Below are positions 33,923 to 42,729 of a stretch of 64,000 nt of DNA, piece after piece. The notes beneath the pieces were generated by a model that was given only the letters and a program-made list of their open reading frames with translations, had not been told where the DNA came from and did no database searches. The DNA lies in assembly GCA_009995595.1 (NCBI GenBank), contig JAACPE010000002.1, positions 248,001-312,000 on the forward strand, read 5' to 3'. This stretch comes from Alphaproteobacteria bacterium (lineage in GTDB: Bacteria > Pseudomonadota > Alphaproteobacteria > Micavibrionales > Micavibrionaceae). The translations under genes and the position numbers were made by a program. Within the stretch, counting starts at the first letter, position 1. Each line of letters opens with the position of its first letter.

Positions 33923-36205
33923 ATGTCTGGTCAAAACCAAAACACTCAAAATTTTAGACAAAACGGTCCATCAAATATGGATCCTTCCTCTATTTATGCC
34001 AACAAAATGCAGGACTTGGAAATTGATCTGCGGAATTTCCTTCTTATGCTGTGGCGCCGCAAATTCTTAATTCTTGCGGTGATGATTATCTCTCTCGCTC
34101 TCGTTTTTGTATTCGTGAATATGGTACAGCCTAAGTATACGGCTAAAGCGATTGTAATGATCGAAAACCGTTTTGATCCTGGGCCAGAGCTCCGCGCGCT
34201 TATTTCAAGTATGCGTGTGGATACAACGTTGATCTTAAGTGAGGCCGAGGTTTTAAAATCACGTACGCTTGCGGCGAAAGTGATTGAGCGTCTTGATCTT
34301 TTAAATGACCCTGAATTTAACCCGCGCCTGAGAACAGGCGGCCAAAATACTATGAGTGACGTTTTCAGCGGCAGCAAAAAAGAAAACGAGGCCCGCTTCA
34401 AAGCGCTCTCCGTATTTGACCAAGAAAGCGAAATGCAAGCAGAGATTATTGGCGGCGAAACAGGCTTTGTTATTGATCGCTTCCTTAGGAATGTTTATGC
34501 GCGCCCCATCCCAGGGTCATTTGTTTTACAAATCGAATTTACATCGCAAGACCCTAAAAAAGCGGCGCTTATTGCCAATACAATTGTTGATGCTTACATC
34601 GACCAACGATTAGAGGCAAAATTCAAAGCAACCCAAAAACTAACCGATTGGCTCGATAAGCGCTTGGATGGTCTTCGGACACAAGTGCGTGAATCAGAGG
34701 CCGCTGTTGAAGAATATAGATCACAAAATAATCTTGTCGTTGGCTCGCGCATGGAAGTCACGGCGCAGCAGCTTTCAGAACTTAATTCCCAGCTTGTGAT
34801 GGCAAAATCATTGGAAGCGGAATCAGAAGCAAAATTAGATCAAATCCAAAATTGGATCAAAAATCCCGCTAGCATTGAAACAACGGCTGAGGCTCTAAAT
34901 TCTCGCGTTATTCAAAACTTGAAAATGGAAAAATCCACTGTTTTAAGAAAAATATCTGATCTGTCCTCACGTTATGGTGAACAGCATCCCCAAATGATTA
35001 ACGCCCGTAATGAGCTAGCTGATCTGCGAGCCAATATGGCGCAAGAAATGCGCGTCATTGCACAAGGCTTAAAGGCAGAGCTGAGTGTTGCCCGGGCGCG
35101 TGTAACGGCGCTCGAAGAAAGCCTCGATCAAATCGAAAATGTAAAGCAGGTTGAAAATCAAGCGAGCATAAGATTACGTGAGCTTGCCCGCGAATCAGAA
35201 TCTAGCCAAATGATTTTTGACACCTTTTTGGAGACATATAAAAAATCAGATGATCAAGAATCACTCCAAGAGGCAGAGGCACGCGTTATCTCATACGCGA
35301 CAGTGCCGCGTGGAGCGTCATTTCCAAATAAACCTTTATTCTTAAGCTTAACAGCAGCCGTCTCATTTTTCCTCGGGATCGCGCTTTCGCTCTTGCTTGA
35401 AAAATTGGATAACGCCTATAGAACATCATCACAACTAGAGAGCCAAAATGGCTATCCTTGTTACGGTGTTATTCCATCAGTTGAAAAATTAGGTAGTGGT
35501 GCAATTGGTGATTATATCCTGAGTAAACCGGCCTCAAATGTGGCGGAAGCTGTGCGTACGTTACGCATGGTACTTAATCTTCGCTCCTCTAATCCTGAAG
35601 AGCGCCCGAAAGTCGTTACGATTACTTCGTCTTTACCAAGCGAGGGTAAAACAACACTGTCATCATGGATGGCGCGTATTGCTGCTAAGTCTGGTGAAAA
35701 AGTGATTGTAGTTGATTGCGATCTTCGCCGTCCTAATTTGCACAACGCTTTTGGCGTGCGCCCTGACAAAACGATTGTTGAGTTCCTCACAGGGAAGGCA
35801 GATCTTGAAGAAGTGATTAAACGCGATGATGCGTCTGGCGCGCATGTTATTTATGCCCGCGCTGTTCCGAACAATGCCCTTGATCTCATTAGCAAAGACC
35901 GAATGGGTAAACTCATCGCGTCATTACGTAAAGCCTATGATCTTGTGATTCTTGATAGCCCCGCATGTTTGGCGGTGTCAGATGCCCGCGTTCTTGCGAC
36001 ACATTCAGATCAGACCCTTTATGGCGTGTCATGGGATGACACACCGCGAGAAGTTGTGAGTGCTGGTGTAAAACAGTTTGCAGATTTTGGTTATGGTGCG
36101 TTAGCATTCGTTTTAATGAATGTAGATATTAAGCGGCACTCTAAATACGGTTATGGGGACGCTGTTTATTATTACAGTCGTTACAAACAGTATTATAATA
36201 ACTAA
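33923..36205 (+). CDS. Wzc-like polysaccharide co-polymerase and BY-type tyrosine kinase
   Basis: 760 residues. A Wzz domain with a first helix (FLILAVMIISLALVFVFVNM) and a long periplasmic coiled-coil part precede a second helix near 475-490. The cytoplasmic kinase then has Walker A in ITSSLPSEGKTTLSSW (about 572), Walker A' in VIVVDCDLRRPNLH (about 594) and Walker B in LVILDSPACL (about 672). The C terminus is Tyr-rich (GYGDAVYYYSRYKQYYNN), the autophosphorylation tail. Such proteins control polymer length and couple synthesis to the OPX exporter. Single-chain form, as in proteobacteria. Confidence 0.95.
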   Translation: MSGQNQNTQNFRQNGPSNMDPSSIYANKMQDLEIDLRNFLLMLWRRKFLILAVMIISLALVFVFVNMVQPKYTAKAIVMIENRFDPGPELRALISSMRVDTTLILSEAEVLKSRTLAAKVIERLDLLNDPEFNPRLRTGGQNTMSDVFSGSKKENEARFKALSVFDQESEMQAEIIGGETGFVIDRFLRNVYARPIPGSFVLQIEFTSQDPKKAALIANTIVDAYIDQRLEAKFKATQKLTDWLDKRLDGLRTQVRESEAAVEEYRSQNNLVVGSRMEVTAQQLSELNSQLVMAKSLEAESEAKLDQIQNWIKNPASIETTAEALNSRVIQNLKMEKSTVLRKISDLSSRYGEQHPQMINARNELADLRANMAQEMRVIAQGLKAELSVARARVTALEESLDQIENVKQVENQASIRLRELARESESSQMIFDTFLETYKKSDDQESLQEAEARVISYATVPRGASFPNKPLFLSLTAAVSFFLGIALSLLLEKLDNAYRTSSQLESQNGYPCYGVIPSVEKLGSGAIGDYILSKPASNVAEAVRTLRMVLNLRSSNPEERPKVVTITSSLPSEGKTTLSSWMARIAAKSGEKVIVVDCDLRRPNLHNAFGVRPDKTIVEFLTGKADLEEVIKRDDASGAHVIYARAVPNNALDLISKDRMGKLIASLRKAYDLVILDSPACLAVSDARVLATHSDQTLYGVSWDDTPREVVSAGVKQFADFGYGALAFVLMNVDIKRHSKYGYGDAVYYYSRYKQYYNN

Positions 36206-36229
36206 CCCTTATTAACGTCAGGTCTGATT

Positions 36230-36658
36230 ATGCTTTCGATAAGGCATCGAAAAGAAGGTTTTATGCCTTCAATCTTATGCTTTTGTGCCTTTTTTGCCAT
36301 ATGTTTAGGCATTATGAGCATTGTCATAAATACGGATAAAACAAGCATTCATCAAAAAGATGCGGCTCTTTATTATATTGATCAAGCCAAGCAACTGAGT
36401 AATCATACCCTTCAGGCAAAATCTTTGTATGAGTTATCAGAGCAAAGCATGATCAATGCGATTATCGTTGATCCTTTCGATCCTATACGCTGGCAATTGC
36501 TGTCTGAAATACTTTTTACCTTGGGCAAAGACCAATCAGCCATGATTGCTCAAAAAATGGCTCATCGGTTAAAGCCTACCCCCGGTTTTGACCTATCTGG
36601 TATCGAAAAAACAGAGCCACGTTTTAAACTGGCGATGACCCAGTCTATGCAGCGTTAA
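36230..36658 (+). CDS. Hypothetical membrane-anchored protein of the export locus
   Basis: 142 residues with one N-terminal helix (SILCFCAFFAICLGIMSIVI) and a soluble, mostly helical rest that resembles TPR-type repeats (SLYELSEQSMINAIIVDPFD, WQLLSEILFTLGKDQSAM). I cannot name a family. The start may be ATG 36230 or ATG 36263, the latter having AAGAAGG just upstream. Between the BY-kinase gene and the polytopic protein, with gaps of 24 and 4 bases, so part of the same transcript. Confidence 0.7.
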   Translation: MLSIRHRKEGFMPSILCFCAFFAICLGIMSIVINTDKTSIHQKDAALYYIDQAKQLSNHTLQAKSLYELSEQSMINAIIVDPFDPIRWQLLSEILFTLGKDQSAMIAQKMAHRLKPTPGFDLSGIEKTEPRFKLAMTQSMQR

Positions 36659-36662
36659 TACA

Positions 36663-37643
36663 ATGGCTGAAAAAATTCAGCAAAGCCTGTTATTTCTTCT
36701 CATTATAGCAGCCCTGATCGGGGTTGCCAGCCAATCCATAGCACCGCCTCTTTTACTCAGTTTATTTTTATCTATTACAGGATTTTTGGTGTTACTCAGG
36801 TTTTTGGGTTTATACGCAAGACTGCAAAATAAGGGCGCTACGCCCTCTTTGCCACAAAAACTACTAAAGGGGTTAAACGAAGAGCGTGCCCAACAAAACC
36901 GCGCTGTGATTAAACGCATTAGCGAGCCTGATTTTATCATCTGGTCTGCTTTTGTTATGCTTTCTCTGATATGGCTGTTTATCTGTACGCTTTATCCTGC
37001 GCCAATGGGCGCTATTAAAACTATTCATTTTGAATTCATTTCATTTCTTAATGATTTTTATGCACATCAAGGCGTACAAGAACCCTCAATAACTATGAAA
37101 TTAAAGGCTCCATTTTTTATCGCTCTCGCAGGGATTTTAGTGACTTTTCTTATTTTTTCTTTTTCAGATAGCCGTTCCTTTGTTCGTTTTTCTTATATAG
37201 TCCTTTTACCACTTTTTTTTATTTTACTAGGGTTTACCGCGCTCACCTCTGGCCTTATTAGCTTTTTTGTTTGGCCAGATGCACAATTTTGGAAAGGTGG
37301 CGGCGTTGATACGGCGCGTAAGATATTTTTACTGCATTCCAATGTTGCCTTTGATTCAGGATCGTTCTTTTTGGCACGTTTTATTGAAACGGGATTTATC
37401 GGGGCGTATCTCTTTTATCTCCTTATTTTTCCCGCTCTGTGTGTTTTCTTTCATATTTTAACGGTGCGCCGTCGCCGTGTCGTTCCGGCCTTTATTGGCA
37501 TGGGCGTGACCACAATACTGATTGTTGTTGATTTATTTTGGATATATACCCCCTTTGTCAATGCAATTTTTGTTAGTGGTTGGGTCATTATCGCCTGCTC
37601 ATGGGCGCAATCAGGCTATAAAACTGCCTGTTTAAAAAGATAA
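36663..37643 (+). CDS. Polytopic membrane protein, possibly a polymerase-like fragment
   Basis: 326 residues with about seven or eight hydrophobic helices. The last third (VAFDSGSFFLARFIETGFIG, followed by YLFYLLIFPALCVF) resembles the C-terminal part of O-antigen polymerase/ligase (Wzy/WaaL) proteins, where a periplasmic loop precedes an ETG-G-helix segment. It is shorter than that family normally is, so the link is tentative. Last gene of the export locus. Confidence 0.6.
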   Translation: MAEKIQQSLLFLLIIAALIGVASQSIAPPLLLSLFLSITGFLVLLRFLGLYARLQNKGATPSLPQKLLKGLNEERAQQNRAVIKRISEPDFIIWSAFVMLSLIWLFICTLYPAPMGAIKTIHFEFISFLNDFYAHQGVQEPSITMKLKAPFFIALAGILVTFLIFSFSDSRSFVRFSYIVLLPLFFILLGFTALTSGLISFFVWPDAQFWKGGGVDTARKIFLLHSNVAFDSGSFFLARFIETGFIGAYLFYLLIFPALCVFFHILTVRRRRVVPAFIGMGVTTILIVVDLFWIYTPFVNAIFVSGWVIIACSWAQSGYKTACLKR

Positions 37644-37678
37644 CTTGACAAAAGAACAAAAATAGAACATCAATAGGT

Positions 37679-37708
37679 TTGTAAGCGCCATAGTTGCGCC
37701 CATATAAT
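37679..37708 (+). promoter_or_regulatory. Candidate promoter just ahead of a terminator
   Basis: TTGTAA (37679-37684) and TATAAT (37703-37708) separated by 18 bases. Transcription would begin near 37715, only about 8 bases before the terminator hairpin at 37723-37750. Confidence 0.4.
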
Positions 37709-37722
37709 TTTGACCATGACAC

Positions 37723-37750
37723 AGCTCGCTCTCTTAAGCGGGCTTTTTTT
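37723..37750 (+). terminator. Rho-independent terminator
   Basis: AGCTCGCT (37723-37730) pairs with AGCGGGCT (37737-37744) with one G-U pair and a 6-base loop, followed by a T-run. It ends the polysaccharide-export transcript. Its T-run finishes 14 bases before the next ATG, and the GGAG ribosome site of that gene follows almost directly. Confidence 0.8.
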
Positions 37751-37763
37751 ATAGGAGAATTCC

Positions 37764-38105
37764 ATGACAACATTACTTCCTAAAGACGCTGATAATAATG
37801 CCATACCTGCTTTGCGCCTGCGAGATAACGGCGCGCATGCTATCGCTGTGACAGGTACTTCGGCGCGTAATACTAACGCTTTTGACGATGACACAAAAGT
37901 GATCAGCCTTTATGCAACGACTCCCGTTTATATCGCCTGTGGGGATGATACGGTGGTGGCCACAACCAGTGATCATTATTTCCCCGCTGGTGTCTACTAC
38001 GATATCGCTATTAGCGGGGGATCGGGTAAAGGTGCACAAAATCTATATGTTGCAGTTTTGCGCGCTGATACAAACGGGACGCTTTATATTTCTGAAAAAG
38101 AGTAA
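37764..38105 (+). CDS. Conserved hypothetical protein of phage-like type
   Basis: 113 residues, no signal or helix. The text of the protein (GAHAIAVTGTSARN, FPAGVYYDIAI, NGTLYISEKE) is of a kind I associate with small beta-rich proteins near alphaproteobacterial phage or phage-derived genes, but no named function comes with it. A good TAGGAG ribosome site precedes the ATG. No other phage-like gene is near, so a prophage is not supported. Convergent with recR, 4 bases apart. Confidence 0.7.
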   Translation: MTTLLPKDADNNAIPALRLRDNGAHAIAVTGTSARNTNAFDDDTKVISLYATTPVYIACGDDTVVATTSDHYFPAGVYYDIAISGGSGKGAQNLYVAVLRADTNGTLYISEKE

Positions 38106-38109
38106 ATTA

Positions 38110-38706
38110 TTAGGCCTGTTTTCGCGCCTTAAGGGCGGTGCTGATGGTGTTATCATCAAGATAATCCAGCTCACCGCCAACAGGCACGCCATGGGCAAGA
38201 CGGGTCACAGTGATATTGAGGCCTTTTAGCTGATCATTAATGTAATGCGCTGTTGATTGCCCATCGACTGTGGCGCTGAGAGCTAAAATCATTTCAGTGA
38301 TCTCTCCATTGCGGATATTGTCAACGAGGCTGCGAATGTTTAAATCATCGGGGCCAATACCATCAAGCGCCGATAAAGTGCCCCCTAAAATATGATACAC
38401 ACCACGAAAAGAATTGGTGCGTTCAATCGCCCATAAATCGGCAACGCTTGCCACAACGCATAAAGTCGCCCGATCCCGTTTGGGGTCGCGGCAAATGCGG
38501 CAAATATCGCCCTCATCTAAATTCCCGCACGATTGGCAGGGATTTATGATGCCGGCCACATACTCCAAATTTTTCGCCAAGGGCTGCATCAACTTTTCTT
38601 TATTGGTGAGCAAATGGAGCGCTATGCGTTTGGCAGAGCGGCTGCCTAATCCCGGCAGGGAAGAGAGCTGTCGCACGAGTAGATCGAGAGGGCCATCATG
38701 AAGCAT
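38110..38706 (-). CDS. recR: Recombination protein RecR
   Basis: Acts with RecF and RecO to load RecA on gapped DNA. LSSLPGLGSRSAKRIALHLL is the N-terminal helix-hairpin-helix, INPCQSCGNLDEGDICRIC is the four-Cys zinc finger, and the Toprim domain (CVVASVADLWAIERTNSFRG) and C-terminal Walker-B-like part follow. 198 residues. A hairpin upstream covers its Shine-Dalgarno. Confidence 0.97.
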   Translation of the reverse strand: MLHDGPLDLLVRQLSSLPGLGSRSAKRIALHLLTNKEKLMQPLAKNLEYVAGIINPCQSCGNLDEGDICRICRDPKRDRATLCVVASVADLWAIERTNSFRGVYHILGGTLSALDGIGPDDLNIRSLVDNIRNGEITEMILALSATVDGQSTAHYINDQLKGLNITVTRLAHGVPVGGELDYLDDNTISTALKARKQA

Positions 38707-38718
38707 CTAAGTAAGACT

Positions 38719-38742
38719 CCTTTAAAACATAGATTTTAAAGG
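38719..38742 (-). promoter_or_regulatory. Hairpin covering the recR ribosome-binding site
   Basis: CCTTTAAAA (38719-38727) and TTTTAAAGG (38734-38742) form a perfect 9-base-pair stem with a 6-base loop. On the minus strand one arm contains most of the AAAGGAG Shine-Dalgarno (38723-38717), 10 bases before the recR ATG. It could limit recR translation unless opened. Confidence 0.55.
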
Positions 38743-38775
38743 CCTATGCCTTATAGATAAAGGTGAATTATTATA

Positions 38776-39405
38776 TTATTGGTTAAATTTAGTCTTACCG
38801 CTTGTTTTGTCAGGATGGACAAATCCAAAAAGCGAATTTGAGAGCTCAATATCGGTTTCCATGTTGCTCAACTCTATTTCAGTTGTCTGACCGGCTGCAT
38901 CATGGACTTGCCATTTTTTGAGGGCAAAGGGCTCTTGAGTGAAAAATAATTTTACCGTCCCTGCACCTATGTCATCTGCTTGCGCGAGCGTGAAAACTTT
39001 TAACTTGCCGCTATAGCCGATATCTTCAACGCTTATGTCCCCATCAAGGCTCAAGTCTTTACGCAGCAGAAAATCAGCGAGTGTTTGCCCGATCGGCGCG
39101 TTGGTTTGTTCGTTTAGCTCTGAATCAAAGAAATAGATGAACAGCCCATCCGCCACAATAAAATCTTCGACCTCATTATATTCAAAACGGAGTTTACCAG
39201 GACGGTTGAGATAAAACGTACCTGTTAAACGCCCGCCTTGGCCATTGCGCTGAATAAAATCAGCCTTCGCGGTTTTAAGATTACGTAAATAAGTTTCAGC
39301 CTGTTGTATCTCCTCTGAGGGGCTTTTTGCCTCTGCCAAATTAGGGGAAAGCGCAGGGATAACAAGTGACAGCATAACAGCCGTAATATGTAATAATTTT
39401 ATCAT
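38776..39405 (-). CDS. lolA: Outer-membrane lipoprotein carrier LolA
   Basis: Periplasmic chaperone that takes lipoproteins from LolCDE to the outer membrane. A signal peptide (LLHITAVMLSLVIPALSPNL) precedes the LolA fold: AETYLRNLKTAKADFIQRNG, GTFYLNRPGKLRFEYNEVED, and QTLADFLLRKDLSLDGDISV. 209 residues. Just downstream of ftsK, the usual alphaproteobacterial and gammaproteobacterial arrangement. Confidence 0.94.
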   Translation of the reverse strand: MIKLLHITAVMLSLVIPALSPNLAEAKSPSEEIQQAETYLRNLKTAKADFIQRNGQGGRLTGTFYLNRPGKLRFEYNEVEDFIVADGLFIYFFDSELNEQTNAPIGQTLADFLLRKDLSLDGDISVEDIGYSGKLKVFTLAQADDIGAGTVKLFFTQEPFALKKWQVHDAAGQTTEIELSNMETDIELSNSLFGFVHPDKTSGKTKFNQ

Positions 39406-39476
39406 GAACTATGATTAATCAAAAACTCGGGCGAAAGAAAGGCAGATTTATGCTCAATTCAGGGAATTAATATGCC

Positions 39477-41915
39477 TTAACCCACTTCGTCTAAATCTTG
39501 CACCATGATTTGGCGCTTGCCTACATGGTTTGCGGGCCCAATAACGCCTTGTTTTTCCATTTCTTCGATAATACGCGCGGCGCGGTTATAACCGATTTGC
39601 AGGTGTCTTTGGATAAAGCTGGTTGAGGCCTTACGCTCACTCGCGACAATAGCAACGGCCTTATCGTATAGCTCATCGATTTTTTCATCGCCGCCAGCAT
39701 CGCCATACATACCGCCAAGTCCGCCGCCTGTAAAATCGCCGCCGCCATCTGTAATGTCTTCAAGATAGGCAGGTTCTGATTGTGATTTGAGGTAGTTGAC
39801 AACATTTTCAACATCCTCGTCAGATGAAAACGGCCCGTGGACACGTTTTATTGTGCCGCCTGCTGCCATATAAAGCATGTCCCCCATGCCCAAAAGTTGT
39901 TCTGCGCCGCCATCACCAAGAATAGTGCGCGAATCAATTTTGGAGGTAACTTGGAAGGAAATACGGGTTGGGAAGTTGGCTTTAATTACGCCTGTAATAA
40001 CATCAACGGAAGGGCGCTGCGTTGCCATGATGATATGAATACCTGCGGCGCGCGCCATCTGGGCAAGGCGCTGGATTGTGTTTTCGACTTCTTTACCCGC
40101 AACGAGCATCAAATCAGCAAACTCATCAACGATTACAACAATGAACGGTAAGTCTGTTAGATCAAGCGGTTGTTCTTCATAAACGGGTTTGCCTGTTTCG
40201 GGATCAAAACCTGTTTGGACTTTACGCATGAGCGCTTCGCCTTTTTTACGGGCCTCGGCAAGGCGGACGTTATAGCCATCAATATTTCGAACTCCAAGTT
40301 TAGACATAGCGCGGTAGCGTTCTTCCATTTCAGACACGACCCATTTAAGGGCTACAACGGCGCGGCCCGGCTCTGTCACAACAGGGGCAAGCAAATGCGG
40401 GATGTCGTCATAGACAGACAGCTCCAACATTTTGGGGTCAATCATAATGAAGCGGCATTTTTCGGGTGGCAATTTGTAAAGCAGTGAGAGAATCATCGTG
40501 TTCACCGCCACAGATTTTCCAGAGCCAGTTGTTCCAGCAACCAGCAAATGTGGCATACGGGCAAGGTCAGCGATAATAGGTTTGCCGCCAATGTCTTTAC
40601 CTAAAATAAGGGGAAGTTTAGCCTGCGTTTTATCGTAATCGCGTGTTTCGATCATTTCACGGAAATAAACGGTTTGGCGCACTTTGTTTGGCATTTCGAT
40701 ACCAATGACACTGCGGCCCGGTTCAACTGCGGCGCGAACAGACACGGCCGACATTGAACGGGCAATATCATCAGAAATACCAATCACGCGCGACGTTTTT
40801 GTGCCGGGCGCGGGTTCAAGTTCATAAAGGGTTACCACAGGGCCAGGGTGAATGCTGACGATATCGCCTTTAACGTTAAAATCTTCAAGGACTTTTTGAA
40901 GAAGTTCTGCATTCATTCGCAGGGCGTTTTCATCCATTGTGTCGGCGTGATTAATGGCAGGGACTTCCTGGAGCAGTTCAACCGAGGGGAGTTGCCATTC
41001 ACCGCCATCAAAAAGTTGAAAGCGTTGTTGGTTGACTGTACCTGTACTATCAATTTTTTGGGGCTGAACAACTTTGATGCCGTTTGATTTGATAGCCTGT
41101 GTGACAGGTTCAATGTCTTGAGTCTCGGCCTCTAGAACGGCTGTTTTTACTTTTGGTGGTATCCGTTCAATTTTTGGTTTTTGGGCAGATATTTTGCGCG
41201 CGCTGGGCTGATAAGAGGGGTCGCTGTAATGGCGCACCCAGTCATAGGCGCCAAGAGCTTTATTATAAATAAACAAGACCATCATTTGCGCGGCAAATCC
41301 TGTCATGGATAGCGCATAGAGCGCTTCATCGCGGCGTATCCCTGCGGCAAAAAGAAAACAGGCAAAGCCAATAAATCCTGCAATGACGCTGGTCATTAAA
41401 AACGGATAAGGTAGGGATAAAAAATGGAATGCATCGGCCATTTTTTGGAAGATGAGCGTCCCGATACTGCCCCCTAAATAGGGTTGAATCATCCATTCAC
41501 CGCTAGGAATGCGGGCAAAGGTGATGGAGAGGATAAAAACCGCCGCAATCAGCGCGATTGAGCGCATCCATAAGGGATTTAAGGCGCGGCGCTTAAAGAG
41601 GCTCCCCCCCCAAATCATAAAACAAATACCAAATAAGACGCTGGCAAGGCCAAGCGTTTGCAATAGAAGATCAGCCGTAGTCGCCCCGTTTTGCCCCATC
41701 CAGTTTTGAACGTCATTACTAGGCGTAGCAGTATTGAGAGAGGGATCACTGACGCTATAGCTCACAATGGATAGCACAATAAAACCACCGCCTATAAGCC
41801 CTGCGAGGGCAAAGCCATCAACGATACGACGCGCGATAAACGCCTTTGTTGTTTCAGGAATAAGACGGGAAATAAATCCCTGTTTTTTGGATTTTATTTT
41901 ATATTTGCGCGCCAT
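39477..41915 (-). CDS. ftsK: DNA translocase FtsK
   Basis: Septal DNA pump that clears chromosomes from the closing septum and activates XerCD. About four to five N-terminal helices anchor it in the membrane. A linker and the alpha/beta motor follow, with Walker A LVAGTTGSGKSVAVNTMILS, Walker B IVVIVDEFADLMLV and the RAAGIHIIMATQRPSVDVIT segment. The C-terminal gamma winged helix (STSFIQRHLQIGYNRAARII) reads KOPS sites. 812 residues, normal for the short-linker alphaproteobacterial form. Confidence 0.98.
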   Translation of the reverse strand: MARKYKIKSKKQGFISRLIPETTKAFIARRIVDGFALAGLIGGGFIVLSIVSYSVSDPSLNTATPSNDVQNWMGQNGATTADLLLQTLGLASVLFGICFMIWGGSLFKRRALNPLWMRSIALIAAVFILSITFARIPSGEWMIQPYLGGSIGTLIFQKMADAFHFLSLPYPFLMTSVIAGFIGFACFLFAAGIRRDEALYALSMTGFAAQMMVLFIYNKALGAYDWVRHYSDPSYQPSARKISAQKPKIERIPPKVKTAVLEAETQDIEPVTQAIKSNGIKVVQPQKIDSTGTVNQQRFQLFDGGEWQLPSVELLQEVPAINHADTMDENALRMNAELLQKVLEDFNVKGDIVSIHPGPVVTLYELEPAPGTKTSRVIGISDDIARSMSAVSVRAAVEPGRSVIGIEMPNKVRQTVYFREMIETRDYDKTQAKLPLILGKDIGGKPIIADLARMPHLLVAGTTGSGKSVAVNTMILSLLYKLPPEKCRFIMIDPKMLELSVYDDIPHLLAPVVTEPGRAVVALKWVVSEMEERYRAMSKLGVRNIDGYNVRLAEARKKGEALMRKVQTGFDPETGKPVYEEQPLDLTDLPFIVVIVDEFADLMLVAGKEVENTIQRLAQMARAAGIHIIMATQRPSVDVITGVIKANFPTRISFQVTSKIDSRTILGDGGAEQLLGMGDMLYMAAGGTIKRVHGPFSSDEDVENVVNYLKSQSEPAYLEDITDGGGDFTGGGLGGMYGDAGGDEKIDELYDKAVAIVASERKASTSFIQRHLQIGYNRAARIIEEMEKQGVIGPANHVGKRQIMVQDLDEVG

Positions 41916-42136
41916 AGATACTCTGCTTTTTTTGGATGTCGTGAGGACAGATAAAGGAAGGAAATCAAAAGAGAATCAATTGATATAACGCTCTTATATT
42001 ACCCCGTCTTAAGGCCAAAAACAAGAAAACAGGCCGTTTGTGGAGCAGTTTATTTTCGATAAAAATTAATCTTTTATTAACCTTTTTAGTGTTATTTTGC
42101 GTTTAAGAGTTTCTTCACTAACCCCATAAAATAAAT

Positions 42137-42493
42137 ATGAAAGTGATGCTTATGGATTTTACGCAGCAAAAGCCTTCCGCTCATCCTGAATATGCGATCT
42201 ACACTTATGATCGGTTTGATGAGAAAAGCTTTGGCGTGAATAAATGGCAAAAATATAAGACGGTCGCGAGCCTGAAGCGGGCTATTCAAGAGGCCAGAGT
42301 GCTGTATCGGTCAAATCGGTTTGAAAAAATTGAGGTTAAACAGCGCTATATTGACTCAAAGCTAGAGCGCACTGTTTCCAGAACATTAAAGGTTTTTGAG
42401 CCCAAATCATATAAACAAAAAGAGGCGATGTTTTATGTCGCTTGTTGTTTTATTTTTATAGGGGCGATGGCCGCTCTTATTGTTCTTCAATAA
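42137..42493 (+). CDS. Small hypothetical protein with C-terminal membrane anchor
   Basis: 118 residues. A basic, soluble N-terminal part (YAIYTYDRFDEKSFGVNKWQ, then SLKRAIQEARVLYRSNRFEK) and a single C-terminal helix (YVACCFIFIGAMAALIVLQ), suggesting a tail-anchored cytoplasmic protein. Family not recognised. The in-frame ATG at 42152 is an alternative start. It ends over the 3' end of a 58-residue gene on the opposite strand. Confidence 0.6.
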   Translation: MKVMLMDFTQQKPSAHPEYAIYTYDRFDEKSFGVNKWQKYKTVASLKRAIQEARVLYRSNRFEKIEVKQRYIDSKLERTVSRTLKVFEPKSYKQKEAMFYVACCFIFIGAMAALIVLQ

Positions 42494-42653
42494 CGCCTGT
42501 CGGGTCGCCTTCGACAAGGTCGGCGACTTGTTGGAATACATCGGCGTTTTCATCCATTTGTTCTTTAAGCGGCGGGTTTTGTTCTGCAATTGTGTTAAAA
42601 AATGCAGCGGCATCACGCAGTAATTTTGCGGCTAATTGGGCATGTGAGGGCAT
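42477..42653 (-). CDS. Conserved 58-residue protein
   Basis: A short frame from ATG (42651-42653) to TAA. The text LLRDAAAFFNTIAEQNPPLK followed by EQMDENADVFQQVADLVEGD has a strong helical pattern and resembles a small conserved alphaproteobacterial protein whose function is unknown to me. No signal or membrane helix. Its last 17 bases overlap the 3' end of the plus-strand gene, tail to tail. It could share a transcript with pheA, which begins on the same strand upstream. Confidence 0.72.
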   Translation of the reverse strand: MPSHAQLAAKLLRDAAAFFNTIAEQNPPLKEQMDENADVFQQVADLVEGDPTGVIEEQ

Positions 42654-42729
42654 AATGAATCCTTATTCTTTAGTAATATAACGTGACCTTAACATTACAA
42701 TAATATAAATGCAAAACCTAGGTTTATGC

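Noticed and set aside
37764-38105. Prophage remnant
   Set aside because: A single phage-like hypothetical gene with no integrase, structural gene or attachment repeat around it.
39837-41113. Several long open frames on the strand opposite ftsK
   Set aside because: They mirror the ftsK frame, have no ribosome site, and their translations look random. The same holds for most long opposite-strand frames in this window (for example 6263-6706 over trpB and 9403-9789 over rpsA).
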